The notes beneath the pieces are model-generated. The model worked only from the letters and a program-made list of their open reading frames with translations. It was not told where the DNA came from and did not search any database. The position numbers and the translations under genes are program-made. From NCBI GenBank assembly GCA_005406025.1, contig BGZK01002020.1, forward strand, positions 21,716 to 85,715: a stretch of 64,000 nucleotides of DNA. Direction: 5' to 3'. Positions within the stretch are counted from its first letter, which is position 1; the number at the start of each line of letters is the position of its first letter. The DNA comes from Eumeta japonica. Taxonomy: Eukaryota; Arthropoda; Insecta; Lepidoptera; Psychidae. This document shows, piece after piece, positions 1 to 11,715 of this stretch.

Positions 1-1030
1 ATAAAATAAAAAAAAAATAGATTTTCTATTCCTGTGATATCTCTTAGGATTCATTTAGGAAAAAATAATACTGCACTGCCAATTGACCCCTAAATTTAAC
101 TTTCCAAATTAAAATTTAATTATTTGTCTATGTGTCAACAAGCCACATCATTGTATCAACACATGTGGTTCATTATAAAAGCGGTAATACACTAATAGAA
201 TTGAAATCAGTTGGTTGCAATGATGAGTTGTGACTATTTTGGCAAGTCATCAATATTTCGAGGTCTATTTAACAAATATTTTACTATACATTAAAATAAA
301 ATTTAATTACTTTACATTATGTTCCTACGTCCATGTTAAAACATTGTCAAAGAATTTTGGAGAATGAAATAAATATAACATAGAAATTGTACCAATAGGT
401 AAATAATTTTAAAAATAAACTTCATTATTGGTTTTGTTTATGCTCCAAAGGATGTATGATTTTCGAAATAAATGCTATGAAAATTGCATGTACTTGTGCC
501 CATATAATTTAGTAATAGTAATTTCAGTATCATTTTTCACGTCTATCCATCACAAGTTTTAAGTCTTTATGAATAACAAAGTATTTGATTTTATACAAAG
601 CTGTTTAATAGTTATTGGGGCAGTATTAAAATTTAGATAACTGCTAGCAATTCTTAAATTAAAAAATAAAGAAAAACGTCGATACAAAAAGTTATTCAAG
701 TAATAAAAGAATGACGGTTTTAAATTAATTTTCGTCTTTAAATGCATCGGAAGATCTCTAGATAAACAAAATAGACAATTAAAGTTCTTCAAATAATCAA
801 AATACATTTAACTAAATGATTTGGTCGGAGCGGTCTGTTAGATACTAAGGTGTGACAGTTTCTCCTCTCCGTTGCTAAACTTTAATATTTTTGATCTGGC
901 GTTATACAGAAGTGTCGTAACTCGACGATGAATTTAGAAATTTCGATTTAGCACGACAGTATTCTAATTCTTAACCTTTCCCTCGCTAGATTAATTTGGG
1001 AGTTTAGACCCGCTCTAGAGTACATACATC
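1..1030. other. AT-rich sequence, no gene seen
   Basis: Only short open frames with no recognisable protein. No repeat structure identified by eye. Confidence 0.5.
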
Positions 1031-1039
1031 AAGTTCTGT

Positions 1040-1160
1040 TTTAGCATTTCAGTGAAATAGGGAGGCAACATTCTTCTAGGCTTCACTGGGATTGCGGGTG
1101 TCCATGGACACCGGTGACCGTCCACTCTCTGACGGTCCAAGTGCTCGTTTGTCCCTTAGC
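1040..1160 (+). repeat. Interspersed repeat, family A copy 1
   Basis: Shares with copies near 3300 and 11520 the order: GGCAAC-like start, CACTGGGATTGCG, a GTGTCCATGG-like segment, a direct repeat of CTCTCTGACGGT type, then GCTCGTTTGTCC. I recognise this layout from repeats that are common in lepidopteran genomes, probably the 3' end of a non-LTR element or SINE. Confidence 0.5.
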
Positions 1161-3285
1161 TTCCTTTAAAAGAAATGTTGACATTTCATTTGATGAAAGA
1201 AAGGAACATGTAAAGTATCCTATAAATCTATAAAACTACGTACAAGATTACGATCGTAAAACATACACATAAAGTCTCTTGTGGTCTATCGTAATTTAAA
1301 TAATTACAAATAATTTAAATTTTATCTTATTAATACGATCAAACTTTAAAAGTCATTTTTTGTTCCATAGCAAATATAAATACGAAAACGTTAGTTAAAA
1401 ATGTTTTCAAACATTGAATTATAATTAATATATTTGGAATACTTCTTTTTAACTTTCTGCTGTGAAACTTGAAAATTTTTCATAAAATTTAAAAGTTACT
1501 GTTTTCTCGATTTTCTAAAATATAATAATTACGTATATATCGTAATACTAACACATTTGATCTCTTTCGTTATAACTAGTTAATGTAATTAATATCAAAT
1601 TACATACAGTGTTTTTACTATAAAATGTGAGTTCAAGCAGTCTGATGAGTTTGCCGGCTATGATAAATATAAGTGATTCAATTTTCAGACCCACATGAAT
1701 TTGAATTTGATTATTGTGGAGAATAAAATCCAAGACCGAGTCAGCCTAGTCAAAAAAAAATGTTGTTTGCAAAAATATTTGTAAACGACTTTGTTTTCAT
1801 AACTCTTCTGTTGGTAAACTGAGCAGTCTTATGACATCATACCCGATATTCTTTGAAAATGTTCAAGCCTTACATATGCACTGTTTTTGTATCAGCAAAT
1901 TTAAAACGATTCGCTGAAATGTTCTCTCTTGTAAGCAGTAACGACCTAAAACAACATTAGCCCTCGAAAATTCATGTTAAATAATCGTACGTCACACGTT
2001 ATATTCCAACCATTTATTTTAAAATGAAAACGAAAACAAACGAAGACATCTAGAAAAATAACCGTCTTTCGTTCGTTAAAAGAAATTCCTCTAGTGATAA
2101 TAAATCCCCACAAATCACCATAACGGAAAATCCTGGAGCACTTGTAAATAATGGGGGTCCGGAGGTATACCTGGCAGGTCAGAAGACCATATTGCGGGAG
2201 GTCGTTCTACTTTGCAATATTCAGCTCGTGATTGCTACTCGAGAACCTTACTTGTCCAATGATTATCAATTCTATGAGCGATGTGGTCCGTCCATTTTGT
2301 TGCTATTTAACTTGATGATTTTATAAACTATGTCGGTTAGTCTGGTTCTCTTGGGGATTTCATTGTTCTGGTTTTATATTTACAGAGAAAACCCGAACAT
2401 AGCTTTTTCTATCGCATGTTGAGAATCTTTGAATTGTGTACGAGTTCAATAGTAAACGACATTGTGTGGCATCCGTTGAACATCATTGAAAACAAGTAAT
2501 GTTAAAAGGTTTATAATGCGATGTGTTAGTCTTGAAGACTATGTATAGTCGCGCATGCTGCCTTATTAGGCGGCTTAAGTTAGCTTGGCTAAGCTCAAAT
2601 CTTTGTGTGTCATGTCCATTGAAGTTGGATTTGCCTAACCGGATGGTTTTTCTAAGAATATGTATTTGTTGCGACTTGATTAAAGAGTCCTCATTTATTT
2701 TTGAATTGGGTACAATATAGACAATAAATAACTTTGTCTTTAGATTGAATATAATATACACATTTAATAATTTTGTCTTAAGTAAGTTTAATTTTATGTA
2801 GATTCTTATAAAAACCTACCGAGGTGCCGGTTAATAAAGTCGACGTAATTCAGATATTTCGCCGGTTCAGTCGACAAAAAATCACAAGTGATTTATATGC
2901 AAGATTTTTTTAAAATTTTAACACTTGAGAACGTCTTTGAAGACTAAGATAGAATTTCGGGTATGTAGAACTCTCTTATTTTAAATTTGTTTACCTTGTG
3001 ATTTTGTTCTGTACTCGGGCTAATTACCGTATTATAGTAAAAGTACCTTAACAATTAGATATGACAGTGGACGTGGAACACTTTGCAACACCGCCTAGGT
3101 TTTAATAGAATTACAAGCTATTTTATAATTCACATAATATACTAAGCATAATAGCTGATTACTATTCTCGTTTGTAATCAATCTGAAAATGTGGATATTC
3201 TCTCAGTTGAATGTTTTCAAAAATTGGTTTGCTAGCTTAGCTGAGAGTTATAAAGTTTTACCATAAAAAAATTGTAATAATTCTT
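1161..3285. other. AT-rich sequence, no gene seen
   Basis: Overlapping short open frames occur on both strands near 2483-2761 but match nothing I know. No clear repeat. Confidence 0.45.
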
Positions 3286-3289
3286 AATT

Positions 3290-3490
3290 AACCCAATTTG
3301 CGTCATTATTTCATTCCTCCTCTATTACTCATTCTGTCCTACCTCCTCCATTAGATATTCTATTCCTGCCCTAGAGGTCAGCAACGTACTGGTGACTTCT
3401 CTGGGATCGCGAGTGTTTATGGGTGGCGATGACTATGTACTATCTGGTGACTTACTTACTTATTTGCCTCTTGTCAATGCTTTAAAATTA
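3290..3490 (+). repeat. Interspersed repeat, family A copy 2
   Basis: Contains TATTCCTGCCCTAGAGGTCA, GTACTGGTGACTTCTCTGGG, ATCGCGAGTGTTTATGGGTG and CTATCTGGTGACTTACTTAC, the same order as copies 1 and 3. Same orientation as both. Confidence 0.55.
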
Positions 3491-6130
3491 TTTTCGAACG
3501 TAACTTCTACATGTGACTTAAGACTAAGTAATTTTTCAAAAAGGTGCTATTTTTTTCGAGTTATGATCTCTGTTTCACCGTGCTTGAGTCGAATTTAAGT
3601 TGAACTTGAGTTCTACTTTTGAATCTGATAGAATTAAATAACTATTGAAGGATTACAAGTACATGTTTCACAAGTTCAGTCGAAATTACGCCCTCGCGTA
3701 CTGCCTTATTGTTTTTCAGTTCTTTGGAGGCTATTTATAATTCCTACAGTTCACATTATAGATATTCTCTGTTTAGCGTTAGGTTAGCATAGCTCGAGAA
3801 AGTGATAAATTATGAAAACCATAAAAAAGAAGATGAATAAATTGATGATTAGATACAAAGAAAACTAAATCGAAAACTTCGAACAACCGTGAGTCTCATG
3901 TAATGCTGGCTTATGTTATGAAAATAGTCAATTTACACAGGAGCTGTATTTCCATAATAAAGAATTATTATTATGGAAGATATGTATGAACTTCTAAGAA
4001 GAAAGGAATATGTATTAAATTCTATGTAATAACATCACATATTTTTTTAAGACGAAGCATACATTCATAGGGCAATAAACATTCTATATTCATAACGATT
4101 GAGTGGTAATTTAAGAAAGAAATAAGACGTATTTGCTTAAAATTAGACTACATAATGACAAAATTATAATTTTTTCATGTAAGATGGATAACACTGGAGG
4201 GTTATATATATGGGGTCATAGCAATTGAAGAATTTCATAGGTTTCATATATACGATGGATTTTCTATCGCGAGATTTGTCTGTTAGTTGACGATAGCGCA
4301 AGATGTCTAATGCCTAATCGAACCACCGCTAGTTAGCGCTTCCAAGTTATTCTTATGTCGCGATTCTGGCGTTTTTCAGTATTTTTCAGGGATAAGATAA
4401 TGATGTTTAATTCTGTCTCATTTTTTGTACATTTAGGCTTGTTATAGATATTTCTATAACAAACCAACAAAAGTTTATTAACAGAGGTGTATAGATACCT
4501 CTTGATAGGTTCTCCTGACTTTTATGATTTCTTAATCCTAATATGGCTTAACGGCCAACATCTTGAATTTTGTTCAATTTGATATTTCCAGTGACACTTA
4601 AAAGGTCAGATCTACTGATTTTAGAATCATTGAATTGGATAAACTATTTTGGCTCGAGAGCACCACATATATTATGTAGTGATAAATACTTGCCCTGTTT
4701 TTAGTTCAGAAGTTAGGTATATAAAATGTATGCTCTCTATTATTTAGCTACAAAGCAGCTGCTTGTACAGATGTCTTAAACGGGTATCTGTTTACCGCTA
4801 TGCATTGTGTGGGATCACAAAGTAATACTCCAGGTATTTAAGGAAAACGAACAAAGTTTAAATTTGTTAATAACCAACTATATGCTTTAATTATGATATT
4901 AAATACGTTTTTATAACAGTTTTTAGCAAATAAAAAAAGGTAAATGTATGAATTAAAGGTAATAAAAAGTGAATTTTTCGATAGCATGACATTAATCTTA
5001 TTGAAATTTTTAAGCATTTGAATTAAAATTTCATTGAATACGACCAGGTTTAAACAGTAATAGAAAAAAAATTAATGGGATTAGGGAATTTTTAATTAAT
5101 ATGGTTGAAGACTTTTCCTAGCGAATAACTTTTTAAAACATGAATATTTAAACAGCAAACAGGTTGTAAATGCTTTACGTATATAGAGTCTTATTAAACA
5201 CTAGTTCTTCAGTTCAGTGTTGCCAAGGTACAGTTAAAGATTGTTTTGAATAAAATAAATATCAAATGTTCACGATTTCATTATATTATTACCGATTTAG
5301 TTTCATTTTTCTAATTTTTTTTCCTTTAGACGACATTTTTATAACATCTAGTTATGTAGCATTTTCGATATCAGTCGATAACCCAACGACCACGGATAGG
5401 TTGTTGCAATTTTATTATTACATTTTTATTTGCGTCTTCGCACATAAACGACCAATTTTGCTCAAATTGAATTTTCACGGTTTCTAGACATCGTAGAATA
5501 ATCATTTAGAAAACAGCGTACATCTTTTTAGAGCGAGTCTTGAAAAAGTATCCATATAATTCGGACTTGATTAGTGCCAGCCACTGGAATAGTGTTTGCA
5601 AACTGATTGGTCCGTGAGACTGGTGCCCTCTTATTATCTCAGTTATTTTCCACTGGGGAGGGAAGAAATTGCCAGCAGCGCAAGCTCGTCGGGGCGTTTA
5701 CTGTTAATTAGATTCTGGCGAAACATTTTATTTTTACATATTCATTTGTATTTATTTCTATGCAGTATCAGAAAAATTGTCGATTGACACCGAGAAGATC
5801 TATGGTTGATTAAAGTAATTACAATAATTTGTAAAATTAAAAATAACGAACGCCGCTGTATTATTATTTTAAGTATACAATTTGACTATATATTTTTGGC
5901 AAATTCGGTCAATGCGATTGATACTATTGACGATATTAGGTCAACGCTATTGACCAACGAGACTGACCTTATAAAAAAACGTATCAAGAGAACGAACTGG
6001 CAAGGAAAACTAAAGGAAAGATAAAACTATTATCCAACTCTATCCTGTGGACGCTTATTTCGTTAAGACTGTGACTTTTTTAATTCAATTAGACATTTCT
6101 AAAATGACAGAATAGTTATTATATGGTAAG
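3491..6130. other. AT-rich sequence, no gene seen
   Basis: Open frames at 5266-5487, 5596-5787 and 5806-6024 on the plus strand are AT-rich and lack any domain or motif I recognise. No splice-linked coding pattern was found. Confidence 0.4.
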
Positions 6131-6159
6131 TAATTCTTCTGGAAAATTTCTATTCTTTT

Positions 6160-6225
6160 CGGTTATCGCACGGCCACTGCCGGATATAGGCCTCCTCGTT
6201 CATTCTTTTTCTGTGGTGATCCTCA
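6160..6225 (+). repeat. Fragment of a common lepidopteran-type repeat
   Basis: Contains CGGCCACTGCCGGATATAGG followed by CCTCC, a string I associate with a widespread RTE-like repeat of Lepidoptera. Only a short fragment is visible. Confidence 0.4.
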
Positions 6226-6890
6226 ATTCGTATTATTTCAATCTATCAATGAGCTAAAAATACATTTTCATAACTGCTATGGTTTATATTCGGGGATAGA
6301 ACGAATTTGATATTTAATTTGTTTTTGAACGACATTTGTATACAGGATTAAATATTGGGTTATTTTGTGATTCGCGTGATTGGAGCAATATATGTATATA
6401 TTACATTTCTAAATTAAATTACGAGTAAAGCAAAAAAAAAAAATTACATATAATTTGCTAATTATGCTGATTCAAATTTCTTAATCAAATATTGAAAATT
6501 CGGTGACATTAAAGGACGGGGCGATGTAGTACGATTGTAAAGGTCCCACACTTTGTTTCGATAAAAAGTAACTTACCTTTTGGCACTTATAACTCGATTC
6601 AAGGTATAGACCTTAAAGATAAAATTAAAAGATTCATTTTGAATACTATACGTAGGTTACACTTAAAATTTTTATATTTGGCTTTTTAAGAACTGTAAAA
6701 TAATAAAACTTATCATTCAAATGTTTTGAATGGAACTCTTTGCCGACCTTATTATGTATATTGTATTCATTTCTCATTTGTTTCTAAAAATTGATGGCAA
6801 AAAATTGTTTATCTTACGTCAACATGAATTTAACTGAAGAAAATTTTCGTTGCAATGATTATCTATGGTTTTCTTTGTCACTTAAATCGA
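6226..6890. other. AT-rich sequence, no gene seen
   Basis: Nothing recognisable; leads into the mariner relic that follows. Confidence 0.4.
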
Positions 6891-7960
6891 CAAGAAAGTT
6901 ATAACAGACTTTGGTTGGCCCTTTGTGATGTAGCTCCATCCCTTGCCACTGTTAATAACTGGTTTAACTAGTTCAAACGTATAAATATAAACCAATCTGA
7001 CTGACGATCTGCGTGTGGGACGTACTTCTATGGCGATGACCGAAGACAATATCAATGATGTTGCTACTCAGGATGGAAACTGACAAAAGAGTGACAAACA
7101 AACTTATCCAAATCAACAGATTTGGATAAGTTTGGTATTAATATGAGTCAAATGTACAAAATATTTCATGAAGATTTAGCGGTCAGGAAGCTTTGTACTC
7201 GGTGGATACCTCATAATTTAAACCGACGCTGAAAACCTCCATCATGCTAATTGGTGCTGCGAAGAGATCCAAAGACTTTTCAGTGGTGGCTTAAATACTA
7301 CATTAGACAACATGCTGGATTTAACGTTGCGATCCTGAAACCAAAAGACAGTCTGCACAGTAGGTGTTTCCTTTCCAAAAGTTGTCTACTAAAGTAAAGC
7401 GAGGTCGAAACATCGGAAAAAAGATGGTAGATTTTTTCTTCGGAATGACAGGTCATTATGCAACAACTTTTTTAGAAGGTAAAAAGCTATTTCTACAGGC
7501 CGATACACTAAAAATTGTTTGCCTCTTATTTAGGAAAAAGATTAGGAAATACGACCTTGCTGTAGGATTCTCGTTTCATCATAACAACGGCTCACGACAT
7601 ACCCCTAGACAAACAACTATCAAGAGTTACTAGTAAGTAAGTACTATTAAAACAATAACTACTGGCTCACCCGCCTTACAACCCCAACTTTGCACCATGA
7701 GATTTTTATTTATTTCCTAAGCTAAAAGTAAAATTTCGAGGAAAGTGTTTTCTGGACGCCAAGGAAACAGTGACTTTGTATGAAAAGGCCGTCGAAAGGA
7801 CCTCTAAGTACGAGCAGGCAAAGTGTTTTTCTCAGTAGTTCCTTCAAATATGTACTGATCTCAACGGACACTATTTTGAAAAACAATAGTAGTAAAAATA
7901 ACTTACCAGTTTGCTCAGTTTTTGATTTTGTAAGGCTTTCAATTTGACTCACCTATCGCC
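6890..7960 (+). mobile_element. Mariner-family transposase relic (Tc1/mariner), family M1
   Basis: A decayed mariner-like transposase can be followed across several frames on the plus strand. Near 7010 the DNA encodes TSMAMTEDNIN, near 7168 EDLAVRKLCTRWIPHNL (the WIPHNL motif that follows the helix-turn-helix region), near 7572 FSFHHNNGSRHTPRQTT, and near 7770 LYEKAVE, SKYEQAKCFS and NGHYFEK at the C-terminus. The middle catalytic aspartate of the HHDNA motif is Asn here. Stops and frameshifts occur throughout and the central part has been shortened or rearranged, so it is not functional. The C-terminal part resembles the fragment at 47105-47570, which suggests the same family. Terminal inverted repeats were not found. 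The open frame at 7364-7633 is only one surviving segment. Confidence 0.75.
7099..7134. repeat. Perfect 16-bp inverted repeat with 4-nt loop
   Basis: Arm CAAACTTATCCAAATC at 7099-7114 and its exact reverse complement at 7119-7134, separated by AACA. Lies inside the mariner relic. Confidence 0.9.
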
Positions 7961-9955
7961 GCATTGACTCCCATCGAATCTAGTTTCATTGACTTGTCAT
8001 TTGTCAATCGTCGTGTCACGTTTAAGATCATTTTTATATTCAGAAAATTGTGGGTACTTCTACTGCGATAGAAATAAACGCCAAAGAAACTAATATCGAA
8101 GGTTGTATTTATTTTAAGAAAAAAAAAGGAGGTTGGTGTGTAGCAATCGGCTTATTTTCAATATCGATTTCTATAAAGGAGTCCTGCGTTCAGCGGGTGA
8201 AATACGAGCTTTTGATAAAAAAAGAAGGTTATTATGAATAAATGCCTTTGCTGTTCTCGCCCCACCACATTGGAAATGCGTGTTAGTTGTATTTCTAAAA
8301 CCTCTCTCTTTTTGTGATAGGACAAAACATTGATGGTTGTGTTCTGCCTACCCCATGTACTGCCAAGGTTCCATCACATCATCCTACGTGGACACATATA
8401 TCTCTTTAATTAGATTTTAGAATTAAATAACATATTCGACTAAGTTTTTCAACAAAAGAATAGACGAGCAAAATCTGAAAAGAGTGGATTCTTCGATTCA
8501 TAGCCTTTTTCTATTACTTTTATTTGGATATCCGTATGAGCATCATATTTCTAAAACCTAATATTTAAAGAAGGCTTTTTTCATTGAGTCGAAGAAAGAA
8601 AAATCAAAGAGAAACTCGGAATTTCTTAGTAATATGCTTTGCTTGTAAACACTGAAGAAATAACTTTTATCAAGACAAAAGTTAATTAAGCTCGTTATGG
8701 CCAGCGTGCTTTCTGCCTTTGGTAAGTAAATCCCTTTCAGCCTATTGATTAAATTGACGAGATTTTGTCGTTAATTTGCGACCTTTAGGCACCTTTGTCT
8801 CGCATTGAATAATATAACTTTTCAGTTGTTTTATTAGCATTAAATTCATATCGTTGTAAATGTTTTAAGTATGCAGTTAAGAATGTTTTGGAATTTAGAT
8901 CCTTAACCTTCATTTGTGCGTTACTGTAATTTAAAGGATAAATTTATTAGTTGGATTTTGAAAAGATCTTTTGGCACAGCTGTTAAAGATTATTAATTTC
9001 AGTTAGTTAATAATTTATGTAGTCTAGACATAAAAAAATTACGAATCAAAGTAAAACTAACAGAATTTGCTTTTGAAGGCAAACGGAATGTTATAGTCTT
9101 ATTTCTTTTTAATAATTCTAACTTCCCTTAAACTTCTATTTTCCAAGACTGAGAGTCTTGGATCTTCAGTTCTCTACGCTGGCTTAGCATCCAAAGTAGT
9201 AAGATTTTTTGGGCATTGAATGGAATTCATAAGGAAGAGCAATAGCGCCATGTGAGCATTGCATACGAGTTTCATATAGGAATGGTAACATTGCGATACA
9301 TGGCTGTACAGCCAAGTCATCCACACGAGCTGACCAAAAGAAAATCTGCCATGGATTCTATAACCAAAACTCAATTAATATTTGCGCTTTATCTATATGA
9401 TACGATACGATATATATATATCAAATTTTTGCGCATCATAAGTTCTAGTTTTATGAGAAATTGCCGAACATCTTTATAAAGTATGAATTTTAATAAGCTG
9501 CGTTCTTTGAACCTTATTACTGACTACATATGATTACTTAAGCGAGACATGCTATTCTTATACTAATTCGTATAAAACTAATTAATAAAAATTTCCACTC
9601 GTAGAAGGTATATATTCCGCGAATGACATCTGTACGTTACGATAGCGTTTACGTTATATACGCCATTTGGTAGTGACATTAAACATTGTGGTACACGACT
9701 TATCATATTGTAACACAATAATATAATAACATATTTTACATGTGGATTATTAATTGGTTGATTTCCTCTTTGAATTTATAATACAATGTTTTACAATATC
9801 AATAATTCTGATAAATATCATTATAAATACTGCAGGCGCCTGGAAATATGATATGTTAATGGACACCATATGTTTGATTCCATATCCTTTATGGATGGCC
9901 CAAAAATTTTGCTTCTTTTTTTTTTGCGTAGGAAGTGATAATCTTCTGGCATGAA
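7961..9955. other. AT-rich sequence, no gene supported
   Basis: Short open frames at 8050-8241 and 9174-9479 (both strands) match nothing known to me. An ATG in good context at 8697 is followed by eight codons and a consensus donor at 8722; see findings. Confidence 0.35.
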
Positions 9956-9959
9956 AAAT

Positions 9960-10245
9960 GCCCGATCACGCGATCTAGAGACCGGGTTATGTGGGGTTTT
10001 CAGCCACTAAAATCGCTTCCATTAGGGTGACTCTATTGTTAAAAGCTAATTGACCATATTCCATGGATACGTAAGCTTTGCCGGACGTCAAAGCGAAAAT
10101 CAAACTAAGCACTCGGGTGCTATGAGCTAAGTTGGGGACATCGCGGCGAGTGGGGAAGTTATAAGTGATTATTAACTAGGCTTACCGGCCCAGTGTAGGG
10201 TGAAAAAGGAGATTTTAATTTTAACTTTAGTTAGTTTAGTTTCAT
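9960..10245 (-). repeat. Interspersed repeat resembling a known lepidopteran repeat
   Basis: Read on the minus strand it contains CGCCGCGATGTCCCCAACTT, AGCTCATAGCACCCGAGTGC, a GTCCGGCAAAGCTTA segment and ends with CCCGGTCTCTAGATCGCGTG. I recall this chain from lepidopteran DNA but cannot name the family. It could be part of a retroelement open frame; several stops interrupt every frame. Confidence 0.4.
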
Positions 10246-10254
10246 ATTTAGTTT

Positions 10255-11240
10255 CACAAGACAGATTAATTTTTCTGTCGGGTTCACGGCAGCGCGGTAT
10301 TTTTTCTCGAGGATTGCGAGTTAATTTGTGTAGATAATCGAGATTATCGATATGGGTTGTTTTAAGTTGTCCACGGTGGACGACTGTTTTGAAATTAGAT
10401 ACGAGCGAGGCGCTGCAGGGTCCCGTCGCTGTATGAGCATAGATACACCGTTGAAGTGTACGCGTGTGCGGGCATTCGGTGCGGCGCGTTCTTTGCAGAC
10501 GATGGGAAACTTTTTCGGGGAAATGGGGTTCGCTAAGAAGCGCGTGGGCATCCTAGATAGTTAGCCGTATTTACCTTACCCGATTACCTTTACACACAGG
10601 TGGAAGGTCGGTCTGTGTCCTTTTTTCTTGTATACTGCGCTGTGCCGTGGTGTCACAGGCACTTGACGCAGTGCGTCGGATTGAAATAATTTTTGGACGA
10701 ATATCTGTATAACTAATAGTTATGACACTATACAGGAACGGTACGTTTGTGGGACAACTCCTTGTTAATCCCTGAAAGAATTACCGTTTTTACACTAAAT
10801 AATGAGACAAGAACGATCTAAGTCTTATACTGTCGTCTATGGCGACGGCAGCGAGAATGCCTGGCCGGTTAGCTAGACGCTCCCTCTGCGCGTAGAACGT
10901 CACGACGTGACGATAGTACCGCACGCGGGCCGGACTGTATGGAAACCGACAAAATTGATGTGAGGAGGGACTCGGAGAACGTAGGCGAGTGCGGCGTGGG
11001 AGGGCTGTAGCTCGACCGGGACGCAACGCTCGGCGCGATCGCAGAGAAGATCGCGGTGTCGAGTGAGTGAGCGAATACGAGCCGGTTGTTGGTAATGATT
11101 AAAGTGGAGACGTAGCTCAAAACACTATGCGGCACGTTGCAGCTGCACCTGCTCACAAAAGCATGCACTTGAATAACGACAGAGAACTTCACTACACACT
11201 TACCGACCGAGCGAAACGAAGACCGGACGACTGAGTCTAC
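10255..11240. other. GC-rich block, possible regulatory or exon-bearing region
   Basis: Markedly more GC-rich than its surroundings, with many CpG. Open frames exist on both strands (70 aa plus strand at 10352-10564; 76 aa minus strand at 10321-10551; 107 aa minus strand at 10869-11192). None resembles a known protein and they overlap each other, which is expected when base composition is high in GC. Could be a promoter region of a neighbouring gene or a conserved non-coding element. Confidence 0.35.
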
Positions 11241-11519
11241 TGGTTTCCCTTTCTCGGGATGTGTTGAGACTGACTAGCGTTGTCGCCGATGTAATGACAA
11301 GGTCCGGAACCGATGGCTTAACTTTATTTAGTCATGCTTTGAGTTTTTTTTTTTAATTTACGTTATATAAAAAACTCATTAGTCAGTCCCTCCATGGTCA
11401 GGGCGGAACTCTATCCGAACCCATAATCTAAAACTCCGAATACCTTTTTATTAGAATGCAATGCTTTTAACCCGTTGAAATACCACACTCTCACAAGTGA
11501 CGTAACAATTGCTGCTGTT

Positions 11520-11715
11520 GTGTTTCGTCCAATGAGTTAAAATTCCGGTAGCCTACTCCTCTTCCCCACTTAACCTTCATCAATTACCCCTTTACGAGAT
11601 ATCTTATTCTCCAGAGGCCACCAACGCACTGGTGACTGCTCTGGCATTGCGAGTGACCATAGGTGGTGATAACCACCAACTCTCTGGTGGCTTGCAAGCT
11701 CGTTTGTCCTTTAAA
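11520..11715 (+). repeat. Interspersed repeat, family A copy 3 (best preserved)
   Basis: Contains CCAGAGGCCACCAACGCACT, GGTGACTGCTCTGGCATTGC, GAGTGACCATAGGTGGTGAT, AACCACCAACTCTCTGGTGG and GCTCGTTTGTCCTTT. Clearest of the three copies. Confidence 0.6.
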
